From positions 1 through 33,073 of the forward strand of contig REDL01000043.1 in assembly GCA_007693505.1 (NCBI GenBank): DNA of 33,073 bases. Reading direction: 5' to 3'. A program made the position numbers and the translations under genes. Under the pieces are notes generated by a model. The model saw only the letters and a list, made by a program, of their open reading frames with translations. It had not been told where the DNA came from and searched no databases. Of this stretch, positions 1 through 7,928 are shown one piece after another (within the stretch, counting starts at the first letter, position 1; each line of letters begins with the position of its first letter). Source of the DNA: Desulfovibrionales bacterium. GTDB taxonomy: Bacteria > Desulfobacterota > Desulfovibrionia > Desulfovibrionales > Desulfonatronaceae.

Positions 1-744
1 CTGGGCGGCGTGTTGTTGATGACGCCCTTGCGCGGCGTGGACGGCCAGGTCTATGCCTTGGCCCAGGGTCCTTTGCTTCTTGGAGGCTTCAGTGTCGGCG
101 GCGATGCGGCCCAGGCCCAAAAAAACATCACCACCGTGGGCCTGATCCCCAACGGCGCCAATGTGGAACGCTCGGTTCCGTTCCAGTTCAACCAGCAGGA
201 CAACGTGGTCCTGCACCTCCAAACCAACGACTTCTCCACCGCGGTCCAGGTGGTGGACCGGATCAACGCCAACTTCGGATCTTCCCTGGCACGCGCCATG
301 GATGTCTCCACCATTGAGGTGGACATCCCGGAGATGTATCAGGGCAACCTTGTGCCCTTTATCGCGGCTTTGGAGGGCCTGCCCATCACGCCGGATACCC
401 GGGCCCGGGTCGTGGTCGATGAAAAAACCGGGACGGTGGTCGTTGGCCAGAACGTACGTTTATCCAAGGTGGCCGTAGCCCATGGCAATCTCCACATTGT
501 GGTGGCCGAACGCCCGGAAGTCGTCCAGCCACAACCCTTCGCTCCGGGACAAACAGTGGTGGTGCCCCGTACGGAGCTGGGCGTTCGCGAGGAGGACCGC
601 CGACTGACCCTGCTGGAGGGAGCCACCCTGCAAGACCTGGTCAACGGCCTGAACGCCATCGGCGCCACACCGCGGGACCTGATCTCCATCTTGCGCACCC
701 TGAAGTCCGCGGGAGCACTGCATGCGGAGGTGGAGGTCATCTGA
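1..744 (+). CDS. flgI: Flagellar P-ring protein FlgI, 3' part (5' end outside window)
   Basis: C-terminal 247 residues of FlgI, which forms the periplasmic P ring around the flagellar rod in the peptidoglycan layer. The reading frame is open from base 1, so the signal peptide and roughly the first third of the protein (family length about 370 residues) lie upstream. Recognisable family segments are the glycine-rich stretch ending LLLGGF near residue 30, the central [10 protein letters not shown], and the C-terminal [21 protein letters not shown] helix region that is typical of FlgI. The TGA stop overlaps the ATG of flgJ by one base, so the two are translationally linked. Identification is by family sequence memory and by context at the head of a flgI-flgJ-flgN-flgK-flgL order. 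Confidence 0.95.
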   Translation: MGGVLLMTPLRGVDGQVYALAQGPLLLGGFSVGGDAAQAQKNITTVGLIPNGANVERSVPFQFNQQDNVVLHLQTNDFSTAVQVVDRINANFGSSLARAMDVSTIEVDIPEMYQGNLVPFIAALEGLPITPDTRARVVVDEKTGTVVVGQNVRLSKVAVAHGNLHIVVAERPEVVQPQPFAPGQTVVVPRTELGVREEDRRLTLLEGATLQDLVNGLNAIGATPRDLISILRTLKSAGALHAEVEVI

Positions 745-1901
745 TGATTCCCTTGCCGGACACGAATACCTTGCTGCTGGGCCACGGGCAGGACGATGTC
801 CAGCGACGGTTCGACGTTCTCCGCCGCCTCCGTCCTGGCGATTCCGGGCAAACAGCAGAAAAGAGCCCCTTGGAGAGCGGTACTTCGGACGTTGGCCAGG
901 AAAGCCGCCTGCGCGAGGCCAGCCAGGATTTCGAGGCCCTGTTACTCCACCAATTGATCAAGCAGATGCGGGCGACGGTTCCCCACCATGATCCACTTCG
1001 CGGCAAGGGCGAGGAATTCTGGCAGTCGCACTTTGACATGGAAATGGCCTCGGTTCTGGCGCGAAGTGGAGGCATGGGCCTTGGCGACATGATCTTTGAA
1101 CAGCTCCGTCAGTCCCAGGTTCAAGCCACCAGGCACAGTGAGCCGGGAAGCAGGCCCATGCCCCTCACCATTCTGGCACCGACCCCGGCTCCATCCCCGA
1201 CAGCGGCCAATGCCCTGAAAAACGAGCCGGAAATACCACAGACCGCCCTGCACCTCGCCGCGTCCCAGGGACCATATTCCGCTTCCGGCACCCTGGGCCA
1301 TCTTCCGACCGGCTCGGCTGACGCCGTGAGCATTCCCGGAACCACCAGCACCATGAGTCTGGTCCGTTCCCTGGCCCGGTCCATTGAAGAACGCGGCGGC
1401 GTGGTTTCTGAGCACCCTGGATCTGTCAATGGTCCCAGCGCCACCGAAAGCACCAACATCTCCTCGCCAATTCTGCCGCCCATGCACTGGCCCCTGGAAG
1501 GGCGGATCAGCTCCGGCTTTGGCTGGCGTCAGGATCCATTTACCGGTGAGCAGGCGTGGCACGCCGGTGTGGACATGGTCGCACCTCAAGGGACGCCCAT
1601 CGGCGCGGCCTGGGACGGCCGGGTGGTTTTCGTCGGTCAGCGTGGCGGCTACGGGAACATGGTTGTCCTGGAACATGCCGGAGGCTGGCGCTCCTATTAT
1701 GCGCACAACGACCAAAATTCGGTCAAGGTCGGGGATACGGTTGACGCCGGCCAACAAATTGCCACGGTGGGCTCCTCCGGCCGGTCCACAGGCCCGCACC
1801 TGCACTTCGAGATCCGCCAGGGGACTACAGCCTGGAATCCAAAACAGATTCGAGACCGACTTGAAGCCGGATTGTCTATCGGCAAACAGGTGCCGGCCTA
1901 G
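744..1901 (+). CDS. flgJ: FlgJ-type rod-binding protein fused to an M23 (LytM) peptidase domain
   Basis: A 385-residue protein. Residues about 57-122 form the FlgJ rod-binding domain (EASQDFEALLLHQLIKQM, then EEFWQSHFDMEMA), which caps the growing rod. A proline/alanine-rich linker spans about 123-245. Residues about 250-365 form a zinc endopeptidase domain of family M23, with all metal and catalytic ligands present: H273 and D277 in HAGVD, and H352 and H354 in HLHFE. In enterobacterial FlgJ the second domain is a glucosaminidase instead, so here the hole in the murein would be opened by cutting peptide cross-links rather than glycan strands. The ATG at 744 has a GGAGGT ribosome site at 732-737 and overlaps the flgI stop. 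No signal peptide is evident, as expected for a substrate of the flagellar export apparatus. Confidence 0.92.
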   Translation: MIPLPDTNTLLLGHGQDDVQRRFDVLRRLRPGDSGQTAEKSPLESGTSDVGQESRLREASQDFEALLLHQLIKQMRATVPHHDPLRGKGEEFWQSHFDMEMASVLARSGGMGLGDMIFEQLRQSQVQATRHSEPGSRPMPLTILAPTPAPSPTAANALKNEPEIPQTALHLAASQGPYSASGTLGHLPTGSADAVSIPGTTSTMSLVRSLARSIEERGGVVSEHPGSVNGPSATESTNISSPILPPMHWPLEGRISSGFGWRQDPFTGEQAWHAGVDMVAPQGTPIGAAWDGRVVFVGQRGGYGNMVVLEHAGGWRSYYAHNDQNSVKVGDTVDAGQQIATVGSSGRSTGPHLHFEIRQGTTAWNPKQIRDRLEAGLSIGKQVPA

Positions 1902-1967
1902 TTTTTGAATGTACAGCGGATAAGCCGGTCCCCCCGGAAAAAACTGCATGCCCCCGTGAGGTCGACC

Positions 1968-2447
1968 ATGTCCCAAGCCATCCTGCAGAATCTGCATCGC
2001 CAAAAACAGGCCTTTTTCCTGCTGTCCCATCTTTTGGATGAAGAATTCCAGCACTTGAGCAAAAGCGATCCGCAAGCCGTGGCCTCGGTGGAATTTTCCA
2101 TCCAGGAACTGTTGCGCCAGATTGCGGTGGAACGGCAAGAACTCAAGAGCACTCTGAACCGGCTTGACCCCGCCCTGCCCGGCATCCGCGACCTGCCGCT
2201 GATTCTGGACGAATCCATCCGTGACCAAACCCAGAACACCCTGCGCGAAATTGATCGCCAGGAGCAGACCTGCGCCCGGAAAGCAGCACAAAACGCCGCG
2301 ACCACCCGTGGCCTGATGGACCAGAACCAGGCCCTGCTGGAGTACCTGACCAATGAGCTCCAACCCAAGAACGGCCACACCTACTCTCAGCGTGGCCGAT
2401 GGCTGCACCCCGGCGACACGGGCGCCCTTCTTCGCGGCAGGCTGTAG
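1968..2447 (+). CDS. flgN: FlgN-like export chaperone for hook-associated proteins
   Basis: A 159-residue, mostly helical, glutamine- and leucine-rich protein directly upstream of flgK. FlgN family members are cytoplasmic chaperones that hold FlgK and FlgL in an export-competent state and pilot them to the flagellar export gate. Size, predicted coiled-coil character (residues about 5-60 and 85-130) and position fit FlgN, although the family is weakly conserved. The frame is open further upstream to an ATG at 1905, but the ATG at 1968 has a GAGGT ribosome site five bases before it and gives the normal family length, so it was preferred. The gene ends nine bases before flgK. Confidence 0.8.
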   Translation: MSQAILQNLHRQKQAFFLLSHLLDEEFQHLSKSDPQAVASVEFSIQELLRQIAVERQELKSTLNRLDPALPGIRDLPLILDESIRDQTQNTLREIDRQEQTCARKAAQNAATTRGLMDQNQALLEYLTNELQPKNGHTYSQRGRWLHPGDTGALLRGRL

Positions 2448-2456
2448 GAACTTCCC

Positions 2457-4520
2457 ATGACGGTCGGCGTCAATTCTCTCCTGAACACCGGCAAGGGGGC
2501 GCTCCTGGCCTTCCAGTCCGCGCTGCATGTCACCGGCGAAAATATCGCCAATGTGAACACTCCGGGCTACAGCCGCCGCTCCGTCCGGCTGGAGGAAAAT
2601 CCCAGCATCGACTTCCGTCCGGGGCAGATCGGGATGGGCGTGAACGCCAGGGAGGTCATCCGGCACTACGATTACTTCATTGAGCGCCAGTACCTGGAAA
2701 AATCCTCGACCATGAACCGTTGGGACGCACTGCATACAAACCTGCGCAACGTGGAAATGCTCTTCAATGAGTCCATCGGCGACGGCTTGAACAATGTCAT
2801 GGCCAAATTCTGGGCGGACTGGCAAAACCTCTCTCTACGCCCGGACGACATGGCCTCCCGCAGCCAGCTCATGAGCACGGCCCAAAACTTGACCCAGATC
2901 GTCAACCAGGTGGACCGGGACCTGAGCCACTTTCAACGGCAGATGGACGATTTCATCCGTCAGGACGTGGACCGGGCCAACGAACTGCTCCGGGACATCG
3001 CCGAGATCAACAGACGAATCGCGGTTCACGACATCCCCGGTCAGAACAACGCCAACGCCCTGCTGGACAAGCGCGACACCTTGACCCGGGAACTCGCCGG
3101 GCTCCTGGACATCCAGACCCAGGACAAGGGCAACGGCGAATTTTTCATCATGACCACGGCGGGGCACACGCTGGTGGATGGACGGGAGTATTTCAAGCTG
3201 AACTTCGAAGGCCCCGGAAGCTCCGCCTCCCTGGCACCCGGTTCGTCAGGTGCAATTCACTTTTCCGGGAGTTCGGAGCGGGAATTTTTTGTTGAGGTGG
3301 TGGATCCAGGGGTAAACACAGATGCCACCTTTCGCGTATCCCTGGATGGCGGCGTTACATGGTTGAGGGACGACGCAGGACAGATCAGAAAATTTGACGT
3401 TTCAACGACACCGCAAACGATCGAGGGTCTGGACATCTGGTTCGATCCAACCTGGAACTTGAGCAAGGGCGACTCGTTCACCATTGTCCCCAAAAGCGGT
3501 CTCTACTGGTATGAAAACACCTCCTCGAAAATGAACATTACGCCCCAGATTCACTTCAATGGGGACGACAACAGACGACGAGTCACCGGCGGAACCATCA
3601 CTGGCTCTTTCAATTTTCGCGACGACTTCATCGGCAATTTTCGGGAAAAGCTGGACACCTTGGCCTCGACAATGGCCTGGGAAGCAAATCGCATCCACAG
3701 CCTGGGCGCGGGGCTACAAACATTTGGACAGGTGCTGGGGACGTATGGCGTTGCGGATCAAGAAGAGCCGCTCAGCAGCCTGTCTTCAGGGTTGTTTTTT
3801 GGTGACAAATTGCAGCAAGGCAATGTGACTGTTTGGGTTTATGATTCAGCCGGATTGCCCTCTGATCCTCAACAGCTCAATTTTGGAACACCACCTAGCG
3901 TTGTCAACTTCGACCCGACAACCCACAGTCTTGATGACGTCGAGGAGGCATTCAACGCACTGAACGGAATCCAGGCTGAAATCGTCAACAACCGACTGGA
4001 AATCACGGCAACTCCTGGCAATACGTTCGCCTTCGGCTCCGACTCCACCGGCCTTCTTGCGGCTTTGGGCATCAACACCTTCTTTGACGGCACGGACGCT
4101 CGCGGCTTTGGCTTGAACCAGGAAGTCTTCAACAACCTTGAGCGAATCAACGCCGGCCATGTCAATGGTGCCGGGGAAATCAACACCGGGGACAATGAAA
4201 CAGCCAAGGCCATGGCCGCGTTGCAGTACGAAAAAGTCAATTTCAGAACGAGTTTTCAGGGCAGAACGAGCCAGACGCTGCAAAACTTCTATGGCTCCCT
4301 GGTCGGCGATGCCGGCGCGGCCACGGCGAATGCCAGCTTCAATTTCAACTACCATAAGGCCTTGGCCGATGACCTGCACAAGCGTCAGGAAGAAGTATCC
4401 GGCGTCAACCTGGACGAGGAAATGAGCAGCCTGATCAAGTTCCAGCACTCCTACAGCGCGGCGGCCAAACTGATTTCCACGGCGGACCAGATGTTTCAGA
4501 CCATCTTGTCCATGAAATAG
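2457..4520 (+). CDS. flgK: Flagellar hook-associated protein 1 FlgK
   Basis: A 687-residue hook-filament junction protein. The N-terminal helix carries the axial-protein signature around residues 19-45 (SALHVTGENIANVNTPGYSR). The C-terminal D0 region reads NLDEEMSSLIKFQHSYSAAA and ends in QMFQTILSMK, both typical of FlgK. The middle of the protein, about residues 255-560, is a surface-exposed variable region. It contains an Asp-box motif, SLDGGVTW, at residues 295-302, followed by a GDSFTIVPKS segment that also occurs in FlgL next door. The start at 2457 is preceded by TAGGAA. flgN is immediately upstream, and flgL follows after a 123-base gap. The identification is secure; the role of the inserted module is unknown. 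Confidence 0.96.
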   Translation: MTVGVNSLLNTGKGALLAFQSALHVTGENIANVNTPGYSRRSVRLEENPSIDFRPGQIGMGVNAREVIRHYDYFIERQYLEKSSTMNRWDALHTNLRNVEMLFNESIGDGLNNVMAKFWADWQNLSLRPDDMASRSQLMSTAQNLTQIVNQVDRDLSHFQRQMDDFIRQDVDRANELLRDIAEINRRIAVHDIPGQNNANALLDKRDTLTRELAGLLDIQTQDKGNGEFFIMTTAGHTLVDGREYFKLNFEGPGSSASLAPGSSGAIHFSGSSEREFFVEVVDPGVNTDATFRVSLDGGVTWLRDDAGQIRKFDVSTTPQTIEGLDIWFDPTWNLSKGDSFTIVPKSGLYWYENTSSKMNITPQIHFNGDDNRRRVTGGTITGSFNFRDDFIGNFREKLDTLASTMAWEANRIHSLGAGLQTFGQVLGTYGVADQEEPLSSLSSGLFFGDKLQQGNVTVWVYDSAGLPSDPQQLNFGTPPSVVNFDPTTHSLDDVEEAFNALNGIQAEIVNNRLEITATPGNTFAFGSDSTGLLAALGINTFFDGTDARGFGLNQEVFNNLERINAGHVNGAGEINTGDNETAKAMAALQYEKVNFRTSFQGRTSQTLQNFYGSLVGDAGAATANASFNFNYHKALADDLHKRQEEVSGVNLDEEMSSLIKFQHSYSAAAKLISTADQMFQTILSMK

Positions 4521-4643
4521 CAGCGATTATCGAAAAGGTCCTGAAATTGTCCCATTGCAGGAACCTCTCACCCATTTCGTGAGGATTTTCTGCTTTTCAC
4601 GATGAATTGTCGTTCAGCAATTTTTTGGTGAAGGAGGAAGGCC
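4521..4643 (+). other. flgK-flgL spacer, 123 bases
   Basis: The only sizeable gap inside the plus-strand flagellar operon. It holds a weak 5-bp hairpin (CTCAC at 4567-4571 with GTGAG at 4579-4583) and several GGA triplets, including two inside the flgL ribosome site. I found neither a convincing sigma-28 nor a sigma-54 promoter. GGA triplets near a ribosome site are the kind of site CsrA binds, but that role is only inferred. Confidence 0.4.
4631..4638 (+). promoter_or_regulatory. Strong ribosome-binding site of flgL
   Basis: AAGGAGGA lies five bases before the flgL ATG at 4644. It is among the strongest ribosome sites in this operon and contains two GGA triplets, so it could be a target of the CsrA protein encoded just downstream. 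Confidence 0.75.
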
Positions 4644-6182
4644 ATGCGTGTCAGCCATCGTAATATCTACGCCAATGTTCTCGGTTACATGAACCGATCG
4701 CTGTCAGGCCTGGTCGAACTGAACCTGCAGGCCTCCAGCCAAAAGAAAATCAACCGCCCATCGGACGACCCCATCGGCATGTCCCGTGTCCTGAACTACC
4801 GGGACTCCATGGCCTCCATGAACCAGTACAGAAAAAACATCGACACGGCCAAGGGGTGGAACGGCCTTGCCGATGAAAACCTGATGCAGGTCAGCGTGGT
4901 TATTTCCCGGCTCAAGGAACTGGCCCAGCAGGCTGCCACAGGCACGTACACGGCGGACAACCGGGAACAGATCTCCTTCGAGGCCCGCCAGCTCTACAAT
5001 CAGCTGATCACGCTTTCCAACGCGTCGTACGAAGGCAAGTACATCTACGCCGGCCATAAAACAGACACGCCGGCGTTTCGGGGCGCTTTGTTCGCGCAGA
5101 GTAACGGGAATGGCGGAGTGGATGACCGCATTCTGCGCGTTGACGGTGATGCGGGCAGAGCAATGGTTGTCCGCTTCACACAGAGCGGAAACTTTTCGGA
5201 CTCCCCACCTCCAAATTTTCGATTTTCACAAGACGGCGGTAAAACGTGGCAAGATGGCACCTACGAGCCAACCCCGCCCAACGACACCCAGATCATGAAC
5301 CTCGGAGGTGTGCGCATCCAGGTTGATGCAACGGCACCCGTACCCGTAGGCGGCGATCCAACGATCCTGGCAAATGACCCAGACAATCTCAGCGACACCA
5401 GTGGCACATGGCTCTGGGTGCGGCCGTCGGCAGTGTACCAGGGCGACGATGAAGACAGCATTCAAGTTGACCACTTTGGGTCTAATACTATGGCTCTGGA
5501 CCCCGAGGCTACCGGCGTCTTCAAGAAAAACGTCAATGTCCGCATCGACTCGAATGACGGCACGAACATTGGCTTTTCTTACAGCACCGACGGAGGGCGC
5601 AGTTGGACGGAGGGGAATACCGCTCCAGCTGGCAACCCAACCCTCCCGGTTCCTGGGGGATTTTTGAACCTCGCCGATAATCCCGTCCCGGGCGACCAAT
5701 TCGTCATCCGCCCCAGTCGGGCCCTGATGCATGTCGAGGTATCCCAGAATGAAACGGTTCAGATCAACAACATCGGCAAGGACGTCTTCGGCGGGCTGTA
5801 CAGGGACGATTCGGGCAACAACCAGCCGGTGGAGCTTCGCGGGAAGCTGTCCAACAATCTTTTCGAAACCGTCGGCAAGCTGGTTGGATATCTGGAGACA
5901 AACACCCAGCAGGGGGCTCAGCAGGCCCTGGACGACCTGAACGACGCCCATGCCCATATTACCACGTACCTGGCCGGTGTCGGGGCGCGACAGAATCGGT
6001 TGAATTTGACGGACAACATCCTGGCCGGGTTGCAGTTGAACGCTTCGGAGCGCAAAAGCAAGATTGAAGATGTGGATGTGGCCGAATTGATGACCCAGAT
6101 GCACATGCAGCAGATCACCTACGAGGCCGTGCTCAAATCGTCCACGACCATCATGCGCATGAGCCTGGTGAACCTCATCTAA
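4644..6182 (+). CDS. flgL: Flagellar hook-associated protein 3 FlgL
   Basis: A 512-residue junction protein between FlgK and the flagellin filament. The N-terminus (RVSHRNIYANVLGYMNRS, then INRPSDDPIGMSR near residues 36-48) and the C-terminus (AELMTQMHMQQITYEAVL) are the flagellin-like D0/D1 helices of FlgL. The usual length is about 300-400 residues. The extra length is a central insertion, about residues 145-370, containing two Asp-box motifs: SQDGGKTW at 195-202 and STDGGRSW at 314-321. The second is followed by GDQFVIRPSR, matching the module in FlgK. csrA begins 24 bases after the stop. The identification is secure. Confidence 0.95.
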   Translation: MRVSHRNIYANVLGYMNRSLSGLVELNLQASSQKKINRPSDDPIGMSRVLNYRDSMASMNQYRKNIDTAKGWNGLADENLMQVSVVISRLKELAQQAATGTYTADNREQISFEARQLYNQLITLSNASYEGKYIYAGHKTDTPAFRGALFAQSNGNGGVDDRILRVDGDAGRAMVVRFTQSGNFSDSPPPNFRFSQDGGKTWQDGTYEPTPPNDTQIMNLGGVRIQVDATAPVPVGGDPTILANDPDNLSDTSGTWLWVRPSAVYQGDDEDSIQVDHFGSNTMALDPEATGVFKKNVNVRIDSNDGTNIGFSYSTDGGRSWTEGNTAPAGNPTLPVPGGFLNLADNPVPGDQFVIRPSRALMHVEVSQNETVQINNIGKDVFGGLYRDDSGNNQPVELRGKLSNNLFETVGKLVGYLETNTQQGAQQALDDLNDAHAHITTYLAGVGARQNRLNLTDNILAGLQLNASERKSKIEDVDVAELMTQMHMQQITYEAVLKSSTTIMRMSLVNLI

Positions 6183-6206
6183 CCTCACGGCACGGATCCG
6201 CGGAAC

Positions 6207-6446
6207 ATGCTCATTTTGACGCGCAAAGCCGGTGAAAGCCTGTACCTTGGCGACACCATCAAGGTTACCGTACTCAAGGTCCAGGGCAATCAGGTCAAGC
6301 TGGGATTTGACATCCCGGAGGAGCTGACCGTGTATCGGGAGGAGGTCTACCTGCGGATCAAGGAAGAGAACCTGATGGCCGCGCAGGCCACAAAACAGGA
6401 CTTCTTCATGGCGACGGAATTATGGTCACGAAAAAAGCACGAGTAA
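6207..6446 (+). CDS. csrA: Carbon storage regulator CsrA
   Basis: A 79-residue RNA-binding protein. The first 45 residues match CsrA/RsmA closely ([16 protein letters not shown], then [18 protein letters not shown]), including the R6 position and the strand-5 region that make the RNA-binding surface. It dimerises and binds GGA motifs in mRNA leaders, usually blocking ribosomes. The C-terminal 20 residues form the longer tail found in CsrA of flagellated lineages that also encode FliW. Two GGA triplets sit directly before its own start (6194-6196 and 6202-6204), which would allow autoregulation. The last 25 bases overlap fliW. Confidence 0.96.
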   Translation: MLILTRKAGESLYLGDTIKVTVLKVQGNQVKLGFDIPEELTVYREEVYLRIKEENLMAAQATKQDFFMATELWSRKKHE

Positions 6447-6901
6447 TTCATTCTCGGGTCGGCCCACTGCACGTGGAGCAGGAACGTCTGATCCTTTTCC
6501 CCAAGGGTCTGTTGGGATTTGAGGCACAGCGGAACTTCGCCCTGGTTCGGTTGCAGGAAGATTCCGCCTTTTTCCTGCTCCAGAGCTGCACGGATCCGCA
6601 ACTGGGGCTCATGGTTGCCGATCCCTACGTCTATCTTCCGAACTACCGGATCAAGATCAGCACAGCGGAGCAGGAACTCCTGCGCTTGAAGACGATCCGC
6701 GAAGCCGTGGTTCTGGTGACCGTGACCATCCCGCCAGGCAAACCCGAGGATGCGGTGCTGAATCTGGTTGGGCCCTTGGTCGTCAACATCCGCCTGCGCC
6801 GCGGACTCCAGATCCCGCAAAACCAGTTGCGTCACCCCCCGCGGTTGCATCTGGCCGGAGACAGGCCGGACGGTGAACGCCAGCCGTGCCCGCGACAATA
6901 G
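6422..6901 (+). CDS. fliW: Flagellar assembly factor FliW
   Basis: A 159-residue protein. The [11 protein letters not shown] motif at about residues 24-34, the central [15 protein letters not shown] segment and the [16 protein letters not shown] segment near residues 112-127 identify FliW. FliW binds the C-terminal tail of CsrA allosterically and relieves its repression of flagellin mRNA; free flagellin in turn sequesters FliW. The 25-base overlap with csrA means the antagonist pair is made from one message. The C-terminus (about residues 130-159) is arginine- and proline-rich and does not resemble the usual FliW end. The gene ends ten bases before the convergent flgM stop. Confidence 0.92.
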   Translation: MVTKKARVIHSRVGPLHVEQERLILFPKGLLGFEAQRNFALVRLQEDSAFFLLQSCTDPQLGLMVADPYVYLPNYRIKISTAEQELLRLKTIREAVVLVTVTIPPGKPEDAVLNLVGPLVVNIRLRRGLQIPQNQLRHPPRLHLAGDRPDGERQPCPRQ

Positions 6902-6911
6902 GGTGTGGGCA

Positions 6912-7217
6912 TCACGCCTGCCGCTCCCATAAGCTGTTTTCGTGCTCCAGGATTTTTTCAGCCGTTCGCCGGCTATTCATTTGGTATGTGTTGGTTTCGA
7001 CCTGCTGTCTGAGTTGCTCGACCCGCTCCGTACGCACCCCGGAATCGGCTTGCGCGGCCACAAGAGCCGTACGCAAGGTCTGGGCCCCGGCGGAAAGCGT
7101 GACCCGATCGTTCTGTTGAGCAGACGCTTCCGAAGCGGACCCGCCTCGAGCCGGCTTGTTGCCAACATCCCGATTTGCCGCGGGCCGGAAGGTATCAATC
7201 AGTTTTTTAATTTCCAT
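6912..7217 (-). CDS. flgM: Anti-sigma-28 factor FlgM
   Basis: A 101-residue protein that binds and holds sigma-28 (FliA) until the hook is complete, then is exported. The N-terminus is polar and probably disordered. The C-terminal half carries the family signature DRVTLSAGAQTL, then VEQLRQQVETNTYQMNSRRT and AEKILEHE, the helices that contact FliA. The frame continues upstream, but the ATG at 7217 has a consensus AAGGAGG ribosome site (7225-7231 on the complementary strand) and gives the usual family length. It lies downstream of a FlgM-associated gene and a sigma-28 promoter, on the opposite strand to, and convergent with, fliW. Confidence 0.9.
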   Translation of the reverse strand: MEIKKLIDTFRPAANRDVGNKPARGGSASEASAQQNDRVTLSAGAQTLRTALVAAQADSGVRTERVEQLRQQVETNTYQMNSRRTAEKILEHENSLWERQA

Positions 7218-7224
7218 GGAATTG

Positions 7225-7231
7225 CCTCCTT
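7225..7231 (-). promoter_or_regulatory. Ribosome-binding site fixing the flgM start
   Basis: The minus strand reads AAGGAGG seven bases before the ATG at 7217. This decides between that start and in-frame codons further upstream. Confidence 0.75.
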
Positions 7232-7417
7232 GCTCGGTAACGGCGCAATATGCGACGGGCTTGGTCGATGAAAAATCCGGACACTGTTTCGTCAGCTCGC
7301 ACACAATGCGCCGGGGCGCTTGTCGTCACATCCGGCGATCAGGAAGGCCCGGGTCGGAACCGGACTGAAAATATCCGGTGGAACAGCCACTGTATCCTGA
7401 TTTCTTCAAAATCCAGG

Positions 7418-7834
7418 CTAAAGCATTGTTTTATTGACCTTGTCCAGGGTAATCCGCCAGAAACGTTCGAGAATGTTCGTCTTTTCCTCGCCGGTAATCT
7501 CGAAAAGTTCCTCGCCATCCTTGCGCAGAATTTGCAGTTCGGGCTCAAGGGGCAGATACCGGAACTCCATTTCAAAGCCGAATTCCTGCTGCAGCTCTTT
7601 CTTGATGTCCAGAACCACTGGATTATTACTTCCGGAAACCATCAAGCTGTCCATGATCTCGGTGGCAACCTTTTCCACCAGCTGGCGACGACGGGCCTCC
7701 TGGGAGAGATTGACAACATCCCCCGATGATGCCCGTTGCAGCAGCATGCGATACCGCGCCATCCGCCGCCCCTGATCCAGGTGCTGGCCGTAGACGCGAA
7801 GCATATTTTGAACATTGAACGGCTGAATGGTCAC
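7418..7834 (-). CDS. FlgM-associated protein of the Desulfovibrio DVU0524 type
   Basis: A 138-residue soluble protein without signal peptide or membrane segment, charged and largely helical. It is recalled as the small family that accompanies flgM in Desulfovibrionales (DVU0524-like); no biochemical function is known to me. Visible features are NMLRVYGQHLDQGRRMARYR at the N-terminus, a VNLSQEARRRQLVEKVA stretch that superficially resembles the FlgM helix region, and a C-terminal ITGEEKTNILERFWRITLDKV. Translation probably starts at GTG 7834, nine bases after an AGGAG site. A sigma-28 promoter lies just upstream, so the gene should be expressed with late flagellar genes. flgM follows after 200 bases. 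Confidence 0.75.
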   Translation of the reverse strand: MTIQPFNVQNMLRVYGQHLDQGRRMARYRMLLQRASSGDVVNLSQEARRRQLVEKVATEIMDSLMVSGSNNPVVLDIKKELQQEFGFEMEFRYLPLEPELQILRKDGEELFEITGEEKTNILERFWRITLDKVNKTML

Positions 7835-7856
7835 TGTGGATTTCTCCTCATGACCT

Positions 7857-7883
7857 TTATCGGCGGAAGACTGAAAAACTTTA
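7857..7883 (-). promoter_or_regulatory. Sigma-28 (FliA) promoter, exact consensus
   Basis: On the minus strand the sequence reads TAAAGTTT (7883-7876), an 11-base spacer, then GCCGATAA (7864-7857). This is identical to the enterobacterial FliA consensus in both boxes and in spacing. Transcription would start near 7850, giving a leader of about 16 bases that just includes the AGGAG ribosome site of the DVU0524-like gene. It should drive that gene and flgM, making the anti-sigma factor part of the regulon it controls. Confidence 0.9.
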
Positions 7884-7928
7884 GACTAGGAACCGGCTGA
7901 AATGTTTTGACTTGCAAAAAAATTCAAA

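Noticed and set aside
942-2825. A 627-codon open frame on the minus strand
   Set aside because: It lies opposite flgJ, flgN and flgK, has no recognisable domain, and is explained by the GC-rich codon use of the real genes on the other strand.
4521-4643. Sigma-54 or sigma-28 promoter for flgL
   Set aside because: The best GC element has AA instead of GG at the -24 position, and no FliA boxes are present; flgL is more likely transcribed with flgK.
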